A DNA stretch of 34,271 bases from Patulibacter sp. (lineage in GTDB: Bacteria > Actinomycetota > Thermoleophilia > Solirubrobacterales > Solirubrobacteraceae): the NCBI RefSeq assembly GCF_030655195.1, contig NZ_JAURWA010000147.1, positions 1 through 34,271 on the forward strand, read 5' to 3'. A program made the translations under genes and the position numbers. The stretch's first letter is position 1. Each line of letters begins with the position of its first letter. Below are positions 1 to 8,153 of the stretch, piece after piece. The notes beneath the pieces are model-generated. The model was given only the letters and a program-made list of their open reading frames with translations, did not search any database and was not told the DNA's origin.

Positions 1-114
1 GCCCGGGCCGGGCGCGCCACCGCCCGCCCCGTCGGCGGGGATCGCGGGCCCCCGTGCGAGCCCACGTGCGGGGCGCCGGCGCGGGCGCGTCGTGTGACGA
101 TCGTGTTGCCGGAA

Positions 115-155
115 TGACAACAGTGGTGTCACTCCGGGCCACTGTCCGCTATCGT
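115..155 (+). promoter_or_regulatory. putative promoter and overlapping inverted repeats upstream of the methyltransferase gene
   Basis: Bases 1-298 hold no convincing gene. Within them are two overlapping inverted repeats: TGACA (115-119) with TGTCA (127-131), and ACAGTGG (120-126) with CCACTGT (139-145), a perfect 7-base pair of arms 12 bases apart. A possible -10 box TATCGT lies at 150-155, with TGTCAC (127-132) 17 bases upstream as a weak -35. The repeats would overlap the -35 and spacer, where a repressor could act. The transcript would have a leader of about 135 bases. The regulator is unknown. Confidence 0.4.
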
Positions 156-298
156 CGGCGTGGAGTGCGTCGGCCCCTCCGACGCGCTGGACGTCGCGTA
201 CAGCCCGGCGTCCGGGCGCACCGCACCTCACCGTGCGACCGTCGCCCGCCCTTCCCCCGGCTCCAGCCGGATCGCCCGGATCCCTCCCCAGGAGACCC

Positions 299-1111
299 AT
301 GAGCACACCCACGTCCGACCTCCACGCCGACGATCTGGTGGTCCGCATGCCCCGGTCGGAGGCTCGCGCAGACGACCTGGGCCAGGACCAGGAGTGGTGC
401 GAGGTGGAGCTGCCCTCGGGCACGGAGCGGGTGCGGTTCCACGACTACGACCGGCTCTTCAGCATCCCGGGCCTGTACGAGCGGCTCTTCTACACGGAGC
501 TGAAGTGCGACTCCCCGACCGTGGTCCGCGGACTGCTCGAGGAACGCCTGGCCGCCGGCGGCGCGGACGCCGCGTCGCTGCGGGTCCTGGACCTGGGTGC
601 CGGCAACGGCATGGTCGGCGAGGAGCTGCGGGCGATGGGCGCGTCGGCGATGGTCGGCGTCGACATCCTGCCCGAGGCCCGCATGGCGGCGGAGCGCGAC
701 CGCCCCGACGTCTACGACGACTACGTCGTGTGCGACCTCACCGCGCCGGGCGCCGACGAGCTGCCCGCACTGCGCGACGCCCGCGCCAACCTGCTGACGA
801 CGGTCGCCGCCCTCGGCTTCGGCGACATCCCCCCGCGCGCGTTCGCGACCGCCTTCGGGTACGTCGCCGCCGACGGCTGGGTGGCGATGACCATCAAGGA
901 CGACTTCCTGACGACCGAGGACGACTCGGGCTTCAGCCGCCTGATCCGGCGCATGCACGCCGAGGGCATCCTCGAGGTCGAGACGGACCACCGCTACCAG
1001 CACCGCCTCGCCGTCTCCGGCGAGCCGCTCTTCTACCACGCCTACGTCGCCCGCAAGCGCGGCGAGATCCCGGCGGAGTGGCTCGACGAGCTGGAGCTCG
1101 CCGCCGCCTGA
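299..1111 (+). CDS. class I SAM-dependent methyltransferase
   Basis: This 270-residue protein is a probable soluble class I (Rossmann-fold) S-adenosylmethionine-dependent methyltransferase. Motif I is visible at about residues 96-104 (VLDLGAGNG). An acidic residue follows at the end of strand 2 (GVDILPEAR), and CDLTAP is a likely motif-III-type segment. The C-terminal part (AMTIKDDFL, then the HAEGILEVETDHRYQHR stretch) looks like the substrate-side half. The ATG at 299 is chosen over an upstream in-frame ATG at 233 because AGGAGA lies 3-8 bases before it. The substrate cannot be deduced. The gene stands alone and converges with the reductase gene, sharing a hairpin at 1126-1148. I am sure of the fold family and unsure of the role. 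Confidence 0.85.
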   Translation: MSTPTSDLHADDLVVRMPRSEARADDLGQDQEWCEVELPSGTERVRFHDYDRLFSIPGLYERLFYTELKCDSPTVVRGLLEERLAAGGADAASLRVLDLGAGNGMVGEELRAMGASAMVGVDILPEARMAAERDRPDVYDDYVVCDLTAPGADELPALRDARANLLTTVAALGFGDIPPRAFATAFGYVAADGWVAMTIKDDFLTTEDDSGFSRLIRRMHAEGILEVETDHRYQHRLAVSGEPLFYHAYVARKRGEIPAEWLDELELAAA

Positions 1112-1125
1112 GTCCCGCCCCGGCG

Positions 1126-1148
1126 CGGGCGCGGCTCAGCCGCGCCCG
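1126..1148. terminator. bidirectional terminator-like perfect hairpin
   Basis: The 11-base arms 1126-1136 and 1138-1148 are exact reverse complements around one central base. The hairpin lies between two convergent genes and contains the stop codon of the minus-strand gene (1136-1138). There is no T-run, which is common for GC-rich actinobacteria. It probably ends transcription from both sides. Confidence 0.6.
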
Positions 1149-2098
1149 TGCGGCGCGTCCCAGTCGATCTCGGGCCCGACCGGCACGATGCGCGACGGGT
1201 TGATCGACGGGTGCGTCGTGTAGTAGTGCGTCTTGATGTGGTCGACGTTCACCGTCGCCGCGACGCCGGGCCGGGCGTAGAGGTCGCGGGTGTAGCCCCA
1301 GACGTTGGGCAGGTCGACCAGACGCTTCAGGTTGCACTTGAAGTGGCCGACGTAGACCGGGTCGAAGCGGACCAGCGTCATGAAGAGGCGCCAGTCGGCC
1401 TCCGTGATCCGGTCGCCGGTCAGGTAGCGCCGCTCCGCCAGGATCCCCTCGAGCCACTCCAGGGTCTCGAAGACGTCGGAGACCGCGTCCTCGTACGCCC
1501 CCTGCGACTCGGCGAACCCGGCCCGGTAGACCCCGTTGTTCAGGGTCGGGTAGATCCGCTCGTTCAGGGCGTCGATCTCCTCGCGCAGGTCCTCGGGGTA
1601 GAGGTCGAGGTCCGGGTTCGTCGCGAACGCGTCGAACCCGGCGTTGAGCATCCGCACGACCTCGGAGGACTCGTTGTTGACGATCCGCCCGGTCTCGGTG
1701 TCCCACAGGACCGGGACCGTCACGCGGCCGTCGAAGCCCGGGTCCGACGCGCGGTAGGCCTCCGACAGGAAGCTCCAGCCGTGCAGGGGGTCCACCTCGC
1801 CCGGGGGCGTCACGTCGCCGGCGCGGAAGGCCCAGCCCTCGTCGTCGCGGTACGGGTCGACGATCGTCATCCCGATCGCGTCCTGCAGGCCCTTCAGCTC
1901 GCGCACCAGCACGGCCCGGGAGGCCCACGGGCAGGCCAGCGACACGTACAGGTGGTACCGCCCCGCCGCCGCGGGGAAGCCCGACGAGCCGTCGGCGGTC
2001 ACGGCGTCCCGGAAGGCGCTGTCCTGCCGGCGGAACTCCCCGGAGTCCCCCATCTCGCCCTTCCAGCCACCGACGTCCCGCTTCTCGTCCCGGCTCAT
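1136..2098 (-). CDS. glutathionyl-hydroquinone reductase-type glutathione S-transferase (ECM4/YqjG/PcpF family)
   Basis: This 320-residue protein belongs to the Xi-class GST group. In characterised members a catalytic cysteine removes a thiol adduct from hydroquinones. The family hallmark Cys-Pro-Trp-Ala is present (LACPWASRA, Cys56), followed by a long thioredoxin-like half and an all-helical C-terminal half ending in HYYTTHPSINPSRIVPVGP. Length matches the family (about 320-330). Actinobacteria usually lack glutathione, so mycothiol or another thiol may be the real partner; that is inference. The ATG at 2098 is chosen because it lies just after the promoter/operator at 2112-2161, which excludes the upstream in-frame ATG at 2152. 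The gene follows an MFS exporter on the same strand but has its own promoter. Confidence 0.85.
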   Translation of the reverse strand: MSRDEKRDVGGWKGEMGDSGEFRRQDSAFRDAVTADGSSGFPAAAGRYHLYVSLACPWASRAVLVRELKGLQDAIGMTIVDPYRDDEGWAFRAGDVTPPGEVDPLHGWSFLSEAYRASDPGFDGRVTVPVLWDTETGRIVNNESSEVVRMLNAGFDAFATNPDLDLYPEDLREEIDALNERIYPTLNNGVYRAGFAESQGAYEDAVSDVFETLEWLEGILAERRYLTGDRITEADWRLFMTLVRFDPVYVGHFKCNLKRLVDLPNVWGYTRDLYARPGVAATVNVDHIKTHYYTTHPSINPSRIVPVGPEIDWDAPHGRG

Positions 2099-2111
2099 CG
2101 CGCCCGTCCCT

Positions 2112-2161
2112 GTCGTTGCATGTGCAACGACCACGGTAGCCGACCGTCCCACCGCCGTCCA
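2112..2161 (-). promoter_or_regulatory. promoter with strong palindromic operator for the reductase gene
   Basis: On the minus strand a -35 TGGACG (2161-2156) lies 17 bases before a -10 TACCGT (2138-2133). Directly downstream is the palindrome GTCGTTGCATGTGCAACGAC (2112-2131), with exact 9-base arms around a 2-base centre. The predicted transcription start falls inside it, so a dimeric repressor (MarR- or TetR-like by symmetry and size) would block initiation. No regulator gene lies next to it. Confidence 0.6.
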
Positions 2162-2183
2162 CCACGGGCGCTGCCCGCCGTCC

Positions 2184-3842
2184 TCAGCCGGGCGTGCCGG
2201 AGGCCACCGGCTCGGGCGCCGGCTCGTCGTCGCGCCCGCCGCCCGCCGCGTCGGCGGGCTGACCGGTCAGCTGTCCCCCGCCGCAGTCCCGGGCGCGCAC
2301 GAGCCGCCGCGGATTGCGGATCCCGGCGGCGCCGACGATCCCGCCCACGAGCAGGAGCCCGCCCGAGACGCCCATGCCCAGACGGAACGCCTCGACGCCC
2401 GCGTCCCGTGCGGTCGCCTGCAGCACCCGGGCGTCGCCGGCCGGCAGCCCGGACACGTCGGGGGCGGAGAACGGCGCGTCGCGCAGGTCCGCCGCCACGC
2501 GGGCGGCGTCCGCGCCGAGCGGCCGGTCCGCGAGCCGGTCGTCGACGCCGGCGCCGAAGCTCGCGGCCACCGCCACGCCGACGCCGCCGATCGCCACGAG
2601 GCCGGCGACGCGGGCGATCGCGTTGTTGACGCCGGACGCGGCCCCGGCGTTCCGGGCCTCCGCGTCGGCGAGCACCGTCGCGGTGAGCGGGGCGACCGTC
2701 ATCGCCAGGCCCAGCGCGAAGAGCGAGACCGCCGGCAGCAGGTCGGCCACGTAGGAGACGTCGGCGTCCAGGCGCAGCAGGAGCAGCAGCCCGGTCCCGG
2801 CGACCAGCGGCCCGACACCCATGAACAGGCGCGGCCCGTAGCGGTCGGCGAGGCCGCCGAAGCGCCCGGCCAGGAGCAGCATCACCACGGTCACCGGCAG
2901 CATCGCGGCGCCCGCCTTCAGGGCGTCCCAGCCGGCGACCTGCTGGAGGAAGATGATCAGGTAGAAGCTCAGGAGCGCCAGACCGCCGTACATCACGAAC
3001 GTCTCGACGTTGCCGACGACGAAGTTGCGTCGCCGGAACAGCGCCAGCGGGAGCATCGGGTCCGGCGAGCGGTCCTCGTGCCGGACGAAGAGGACGAGCA
3101 GCACCACGCCGGCCACCAGCGGACCGAGGACGTCGGGCGCCCCCCAGCCGCCGAGCGGCTGCTGGATCAGCCCGAAGGTGATCGCCCCCAGGCCGACCGC
3201 GCAGAGCGCCGCCCCGGGCAGGTCCACGTGCCGCGTGCGGTCCCGTGCCCCACCGCCGGGGATCACCCGCACGATCAGGACGATCGTGCCGAGCACCAGC
3301 GGCACGTTGATCAGGAACACCCAGTGCCAGGAGGCGACGTCGACCAGCCAGCCGCCGAGCACCGGGCCGACGGCCGCTCCGATCCCGCTCCACGCCGTCC
3401 AGGTGCCGATCGCGCGGTTGCGCTCGTCCGCGTCGAAGACGGACACGATCACCGCCAGCGCCGCCGGCGTCAGCGCCGCGCCCGACGCCCCCTGCAGCGC
3501 CCGTCCGACCACGAGCACCTCGATCGTCGGGGCGAGCGCGCAGAGCAGCGACGTGACCCCGAAGCCGGCCACGCCGAAGAGGAAGACGCGCCGCTCGCCG
3601 AGCACGTCGCCGACCGAGCCGGCCACGAGCAGCAGCGACCCGAGGGTCAGCAGGTAGCCGTTGGTGATCCACTGCTGGCCCGCCAGGCCGCCGCCCAGGT
3701 CGTCGCGGATCCGCGGGAGCGCGACGTTCACGACGCTGCCGTCGATCATCACGATCGTCGACGCCAGGACGCAGGCCAGCAGCGTCAGCCGCTTGGTCCG
3801 GGCGTCGGCCGGGACGCGGGCGGCGGGCTCGGCGGGGGTCAC
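2184..3842 (-). CDS. MFS drug-efflux transporter, DHA2 (14-helix) family
   Basis: This 552-residue inner-membrane proton antiporter is typical in length for DHA2 (EmrB/QacA) exporters. The start of helix 1 contains the family signature around VMIDGSVVNVALPRI. Motif A-like GSVGDVLGERR follows helix 2, and motif C-like GIGAAVGPVLGGWLVD lies in helix 5. A large periplasmic segment before the last helix (around AARVAADLRDAPFSAPDVSG) is also typical. The C-terminal 40 residues are a hydrophilic, low-complexity tail. The GTG start at 3842 overlaps the upstream stop (GTGA), so translation is probably coupled to the small cysteine protein. The substrate is unknown. The reductase gene downstream has its own promoter. 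Confidence 0.85.
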   Translation of the reverse strand: MTPAEPAARVPADARTKRLTLLACVLASTIVMIDGSVVNVALPRIRDDLGGGLAGQQWITNGYLLTLGSLLLVAGSVGDVLGERRVFLFGVAGFGVTSLLCALAPTIEVLVVGRALQGASGAALTPAALAVIVSVFDADERNRAIGTWTAWSGIGAAVGPVLGGWLVDVASWHWVFLINVPLVLGTIVLIVRVIPGGGARDRTRHVDLPGAALCAVGLGAITFGLIQQPLGGWGAPDVLGPLVAGVVLLVLFVRHEDRSPDPMLPLALFRRRNFVVGNVETFVMYGGLALLSFYLIIFLQQVAGWDALKAGAAMLPVTVVMLLLAGRFGGLADRYGPRLFMGVGPLVAGTGLLLLLRLDADVSYVADLLPAVSLFALGLAMTVAPLTATVLADAEARNAGAASGVNNAIARVAGLVAIGGVGVAVAASFGAGVDDRLADRPLGADAARVAADLRDAPFSAPDVSGLPAGDARVLQATARDAGVEAFRLGMGVSGGLLLVGGIVGAAGIRNPRRLVRARDCGGGQLTGQPADAAGGGRDDEPAPEPVASGTPG

Positions 3843-4051
3843 GGGCCCGGGACCTCCGCGTCGACGGGCCCGTCCGCCGGTGGGACCTCGCCACGCGCGA
3901 AGCCCTCGCACCGCAGCACGGGCATCCGGGGGTACTTCGGGAACGCGGGGTCGGTCCGTGCCAGGCCGCACAGCGAGAACGTGGACCCGCGCGTGTTGCC
4001 GACCCGCCGTTGGTGGACGCACGCGTCGCAGAGGCCGAAGCGCAGGAGCAC
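3839..4051 (-). CDS. small conserved four-cysteine (putative zinc-binding) protein
   Basis: This soluble protein of about 70 residues has a CxxC pair followed by His (LCDACVHQR), a third Cys in FSLCGL and a fourth in VLRCEGF, with a conserved-looking RGSTFSLC...FPKYPRMPVL core. The Cys pattern suggests a small zinc-bound fold. I recognise it as a widespread small uncharacterised bacterial family but know no function. The GTG at 4051 is preferred because GATACT ends 6 bases upstream, a leaderless arrangement; an in-frame GTG at 4066 would add five residues. Its stop overlaps the exporter start by four bases (GTGA). Confidence 0.65.
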   Translation of the reverse strand: MLLRFGLCDACVHQRRVGNTRGSTFSLCGLARTDPAFPKYPRMPVLRCEGFARGEVPPADGPVDAEVPGP

Positions 4052-4058
4052 GCCCGGA

Positions 4059-4129
4059 GTATCCACCGTCGACGCGACGGGGCCCGGATTCCCCGACGGC
4101 GTCCGGCCGCGGGACGCCGTCCGTACCAT
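4059..4129. promoter_or_regulatory. divergent -10 elements for the cysteine protein/MFS unit and the ABC exporter
   Basis: The 85-base gap carries a minus-strand GATACT (4064-4059), 6 bases before the GTG at 4051, and a plus-strand TACCAT (4124-4129), 7 bases before the GTG at 4137. Neither start has a Shine-Dalgarno sequence, so both transcripts are probably leaderless. I see no clear -35 for either. Confidence 0.45.
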
Positions 4130-4136
4130 CGGATCG

Positions 4137-5969
4137 GTGGGTACGTTCCGTCGCCTGCTCGGATTCCTGCGCCCGTATCGCAGGCTCTGGGCCATCTCCT
4201 TCGCCCTCGCCCTCCTCGCGATGGGCGTCACCGTCGTCAGCCCAGCGCTGATCGGCCACGGCATCGATCGCATCCGCGCCGGCGACGAGGGCGGCCTGGA
4301 GCAGGTCGCGATCGCCATCGCGCTCCTCGGTCTCGGGCGGATGGGCCTGACCGTCGGCCGGCGCCTCGTCGCCGGACGGGTCTCCCTCGGCGTCGAGCAG
4401 GACCTGCGGGAGCGGCTCTACGGGCACCTCCAGGTGCTCGACATGGGCTTCTTCGACCGGTGGCAGACGGGGCAGCTGATGTCGCGGGCCACCGTCGACC
4501 TGAGCGCCGTGCGGTTCTTCCTCGGCTACGGGCTGGTCTTCGTCGTCCAGTCGCTGCTGACCGTGGTCCTGGCGGCGATCGCGATGACGATCCAGCAGCC
4601 GCTGCTGACGCTCGCGTGCCTGCTCCCGGCACCGCTGATCGTCTGGGTCGGCCACGCCTACGGCGTCCGGGGCCGTCCGGCGCAGCAGGACGCCCAGCAG
4701 GCCGTCGCCGAGGTCACCGCCGCCGCGGAGGAGTCGATCTCCGGTATCCGCGTCGTCAAGGCGTTCGCCGCCGAGGAGCGCCGCGAGGCCGCGTTCTCCG
4801 CCGCCGTGGACCACGCCTTCGACAAGCAGCTCCGGGCCGTGCGGATCGACGCGTCGTTCCAGCCCGTCGTCCAGTTCCTGCCGCAGATCAGCCTCGCGAT
4901 CGTGCTGCTCGTCGGCGGTCGCATGGTCGTCGCGGACACGATCACCGTCGGCCAGTTCACCGCGTTCTTCGTCTACGTCCTGATGCTCGTCCAGCCGCTG
5001 CGCTCGCTCGGCGTGATGCTCGGCCTCGGCCAGCGGGCCACGGCCTCGGGCGCCCGGCTGTTCCAGGTCCTCGACCGCGAACCGGCGATCGCCGCGCCGC
5101 CCGCCGACCGGCTGCGCACCCTCCCCGCCGACGCCCCCGGCCGCGCCCTCGGGGCGATCGACTTCGACGACGTCACCCTGCGCTACCCCGAGCAGGACAC
5201 GCCGGCGCTGCAGGACGTCTCCGTGCGGATCGCCGCGGGCGAGCGCGTCGCGATCGTCGGGCAGACCGGGTCGGGGAAGACCGCGCTGGTCCAGCTCCTC
5301 CCCCGCCTCTACGACCCCGTCGCCGGTCGCGTGCTGATCGACGGCGTCGACGTCCGCGACCTCGACCCCACGGCGCTGCGCCACGAGATCGCGATCATCG
5401 ACGACGACCCGTTCCTCTTCACCGCCTCCGTCGCGGAGAACATCGCCTACGCCGCCCCCGGGGCGACGCGCGAGGAGGTCGAGCGGTCCGCCCGGCGGGC
5501 CCGCGCCGACGAGTTCGTCCGCGAGCTGCCCGACGGCTACGACACCGTCGTCGGCGAGCGGGGCCTGACCCTGTCGGGCGGCCAGCGCCAGCGCCTGGCG
5601 ATCGCCCGCGCGCTGCTGGCCGGCCCCGAGCGCTCCGCCGCGGGCGACGGGACGAGCACGCGCGGCCCGCGGATCCTCGTCCTCGACGACGCGACCTCGA
5701 ACGTCGACGCGTCGACCGAGCAGGCGATCACCGTCGGCCTGCGCGAGGTCATGCAGGGGCGCACGACGCTCGTGATCGCGCACCGCCTGTCGACCGTGCT
5801 GCTCGCCGACCGCGTCGTCGTGCTGCACCAGGGCCGCGTCGCCGACGTCGGCACCCACGCGGAGCTGCTCGAGCGCTCCGAGCTCTACCGCGAGATCGTC
5901 ACCTACGGCATGGCCGACCAGGTCTTCCTCTCCCGCGAGGACCGCCCGACGGAGGTGCAGGAGGCATGA
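4137..5969 (+). CDS. ABC exporter subunit (TMD-NBD half transporter) with degenerate ATPase site
   Basis: This 610-residue half transporter of the type IV/MsbA-like ABC exporter class has six membrane helices (about residues 15-310) and then an ATPase domain. Motifs are Walker A GQTGSGKTA (375-382), signature LSGGQ (479-483), Walker B ILVLDD (ending Asp517-Asp518) and switch His in IAHRLSTV. Two changes matter. The catalytic Glu after Walker B is Asp518, and the Q-loop Gln is replaced by Asp (about residue 423, in IIDDDPFLF). This is the pattern of the non-hydrolysing site in heterodimeric exporters. A short insert (around ERSAAGDGTSTRG) separates signature and Walker B. The GTG start is set by the -10 box 7 bases upstream. 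The partner gene overlaps by ATGA. Confidence 0.9.
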   Translation: MGTFRRLLGFLRPYRRLWAISFALALLAMGVTVVSPALIGHGIDRIRAGDEGGLEQVAIAIALLGLGRMGLTVGRRLVAGRVSLGVEQDLRERLYGHLQVLDMGFFDRWQTGQLMSRATVDLSAVRFFLGYGLVFVVQSLLTVVLAAIAMTIQQPLLTLACLLPAPLIVWVGHAYGVRGRPAQQDAQQAVAEVTAAAEESISGIRVVKAFAAEERREAAFSAAVDHAFDKQLRAVRIDASFQPVVQFLPQISLAIVLLVGGRMVVADTITVGQFTAFFVYVLMLVQPLRSLGVMLGLGQRATASGARLFQVLDREPAIAAPPADRLRTLPADAPGRALGAIDFDDVTLRYPEQDTPALQDVSVRIAAGERVAIVGQTGSGKTALVQLLPRLYDPVAGRVLIDGVDVRDLDPTALRHEIAIIDDDPFLFTASVAENIAYAAPGATREEVERSARRARADEFVRELPDGYDTVVGERGLTLSGGQRQRLAIARALLAGPERSAAGDGTSTRGPRILVLDDATSNVDASTEQAITVGLREVMQGRTTLVIAHRLSTVLLADRVVVLHQGRVADVGTHAELLERSELYREIVTYGMADQVFLSREDRPTEVQEA

Positions 5970-8008
5970 GCACCCCGACCCCCGAGCGGCCCGACGACCG
6001 TCCCGCGACCACGACCCCGGACGCCGTCGGCGACGGACGGGCCGGGTCCGCCCCGCTGACCGGCGGGGCGGACGGCGGCGGCGCGGCCGAGGAGCCCACC
6101 CCGACGGCCCGCCGCGGGCGCGGCGCGTTCGTCGCGGACGTCCGCCGACGCCGGGCCGCATCGCGCGGTCGTGGTCGGCGGATCCGCAACCTCTTCGGGA
6201 TGCTGGCGCCCTACCGGACGCGGCTGGTCCTGCTCGCGATCTCGCTGCTGCTCTCGACGGGCGCGATGCTCGCCCCGGCACCGCTGGTCCAGCGGGCGGT
6301 CGACGACGGCCTCGCGGACGGCGACCTCGGTGCCCTGACGACGCTGGTCGTCGCGTTCGTCGTGATCTCGCTGATCGGCCTCGTCGCGAGCATGGCGCTG
6401 GCGCGGCTGGTCGGCTGGCTCGGCGCACGCCTGCTGTCGGACCTGCGCGAGCGGATCTTCCGGCACCTGCTGACGATGCCCGTGGCCTACCACGAGCGTC
6501 AGCGCGCCGGGGTGCTGGTCTCGCGGATGACCAACGACGTCGACGCGCTGCAGCAGATGATCTCGTCGAGCCTCGTGACCCTCGTCCAGTCGCTCCTGCT
6601 GCTCGTCGGCTCGATCGTGATCCTGCTGTCGCTGGACGTGAAGCTCGCCCTGATCACGTTCACGACGATCCCGGTGCTCCTGATCGGGTCGCTGGCGTTC
6701 CGCCTGGCCTCGGTCGACGCGTTCGCCCGCACCCGCGAGACCATCGGCGCGATCACGGCGCACCTGCAGGAGACGCTCTCGGGCGTCCGCGTCATCCGCG
6801 CCCACGGCCGCGAGCGCGGCCACCTGGACCGGTTCGTCGAGCTCAACGACGACAACCGCGGCGCGAACATGAAGACGGTCTACCTGAACGCCGCGTACTT
6901 CCCGGCGGTCGAGTACCTGTCGACCGCGGCGATCGTCATCGTGCTCCTCGTCGGCGGCCACGAGGCGATCGCCGGGGCCGTCACGATCGGCGTCCTCGTC
7001 GGCTTCGTCACCGCCCTGGACAACTTCTTCGGCCCGATCACCGACCTCTCCAACGTCTACACGACGTTCCAGAGCGGCATGGCGGCGCTCGACAAGATCG
7101 GCGACCTGCTCGAGCAGGAGTCGACGCTGAACGACCCCGAGCACCCCGTCCCGGTCCCGTCGCCGCTGCGGGGGGAGCTGCGGTTCGACCACGTGACGTT
7201 CTCCTACGGCGCGTCGAAACGCGGACGCGAACCGGTCACGGTGCTCGACGACGTCGACCTGGTGATCCCCGCCGGCGCGACCGTCGCACTGGTGGGCGCG
7301 ACCGGCGCGGGCAAGTCGACGATCGCGAAGCTCGCCACCCGCTTCGCCGACCCGACGCAGGGCCGCGTGCTGCTCGACGGGGTCGACCTGCGCGACCTGC
7401 GCCAGAACGACCTGCGCTCGCGCATGGGGATCGTGCCGCAGGAGGGCTACCTGTTCTCCGGCACCGTCGCGGACAACATCGCCTTCGGGCGGGTCGACGC
7501 GACGCGGGCCGAGGTCGACGAGGCGGTCGACCGGATCGGGGCACGGGAGATCCTCGACGCCCTCCCCCGCGGCCTGGACACCGAGGTCGGCGAGCGCGGC
7601 ACCTCGCTCTCGGCCGGCCAGCGGCAGCTCGTCGCCTTCGCCCGCGCGCTGATCGCCGGCACGCCCGCGGACCGCGCGGCGGACGACGGTGCGGACGGCC
7701 TGACCCTGCACCGCGGCGTCGGCGGCCCGGCGATCCTCGTCCTCGACGAGGCCACCGCCAACGTCGACCTGCGGACCGAGCGGCGGATCGAGGAGGCGCT
7801 GAAGACGCTCCTCGAGGGCCGCACCGCGATCGTCATCGCGCACCGGCTCTCGACGATCCGCACCGCCGACCTGATCGCCGTGGTCGACCGCGGCCGCGTC
7901 GTCGAGTCCGGCACGCACGAAGAATTGCTGCAGAGCGGCGGCGCCTACGCCACGCTGCACCGGGACTGGCAGCACGGCACCGAGGACGCCGCGGCCGCCC
8001 TGTCCTGA
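5966..8008 (+). CDS. ABC exporter subunit (TMD-NBD half transporter), catalytic partner
   Basis: This 680-residue partner of the preceding subunit was chosen at the ATG that overlaps the previous stop and follows GGAGG. It has a disordered Ala/Gly/Asp/Pro N-terminal extension of about 70 residues. Six membrane helices follow (about 85-370), then an ATPase domain with Walker A GATGAGKST (444-452), canonical Q-loop GIVPQEGYLF, Walker B ILVLDEAT (catalytic Glu595) and switch IAHRLSTI. Its signature is LSAGQ (548-552) rather than LSGGQ. In a dimer this altered signature would face the degenerate Walker site of the first subunit, so both defects fall in one ATP pocket, as known for TM287/288-type exporters. 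About 25 extra residues lie between signature and Walker B. The substrate is unknown (lipid or drug by family). Confidence 0.9.
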   Translation: MSTPTPERPDDRPATTTPDAVGDGRAGSAPLTGGADGGGAAEEPTPTARRGRGAFVADVRRRRAASRGRGRRIRNLFGMLAPYRTRLVLLAISLLLSTGAMLAPAPLVQRAVDDGLADGDLGALTTLVVAFVVISLIGLVASMALARLVGWLGARLLSDLRERIFRHLLTMPVAYHERQRAGVLVSRMTNDVDALQQMISSSLVTLVQSLLLLVGSIVILLSLDVKLALITFTTIPVLLIGSLAFRLASVDAFARTRETIGAITAHLQETLSGVRVIRAHGRERGHLDRFVELNDDNRGANMKTVYLNAAYFPAVEYLSTAAIVIVLLVGGHEAIAGAVTIGVLVGFVTALDNFFGPITDLSNVYTTFQSGMAALDKIGDLLEQESTLNDPEHPVPVPSPLRGELRFDHVTFSYGASKRGREPVTVLDDVDLVIPAGATVALVGATGAGKSTIAKLATRFADPTQGRVLLDGVDLRDLRQNDLRSRMGIVPQEGYLFSGTVADNIAFGRVDATRAEVDEAVDRIGAREILDALPRGLDTEVGERGTSLSAGQRQLVAFARALIAGTPADRAADDGADGLTLHRGVGGPAILVLDEATANVDLRTERRIEEALKTLLEGRTAIVIAHRLSTIRTADLIAVVDRGRVVESGTHEELLQSGGAYATLHRDWQHGTEDAAAALS

Positions 8009-8037
8009 TCCCGGGGCCCGCGCGGCGGCCCCCGGGA
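8009..8037 (+). terminator. hairpin terminator of the ABC exporter operon
   Basis: TCCCGGGG (8009-8016) pairs with CCCCGGGA (8030-8037), and the stem can be extended by two more pairs past a bulge. It starts one base after the second ABC gene's stop codon. There is no T-run. Confidence 0.55.
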
Positions 8038-8153
8038 CCGGCCGGTCTCCCCGGCACACCCGACGACATCAGCGACGCGCCCGCGCCGCGGACCCGACCC
8101 GATCCCCGTCCGGGCACCGCAACCCTGCGGCCCCGGGCCGGTTACGACCCACG

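Noticed and set aside
4010..5965. Plus-strand open frame upstream of and in frame with the second ABC subunit
   Set aside because: It overlaps the first ABC subunit in another frame, has an Arg/Pro-rich composition without motifs, and the true start at 5966 has a ribosome-binding site and ATGA overlap.
4137..5969. First ABC subunit as a decaying pseudogene because of its altered catalytic residues
   Set aside because: The frame is intact, all other motifs are conserved, and the changes match the known degenerate site of heterodimeric exporters.
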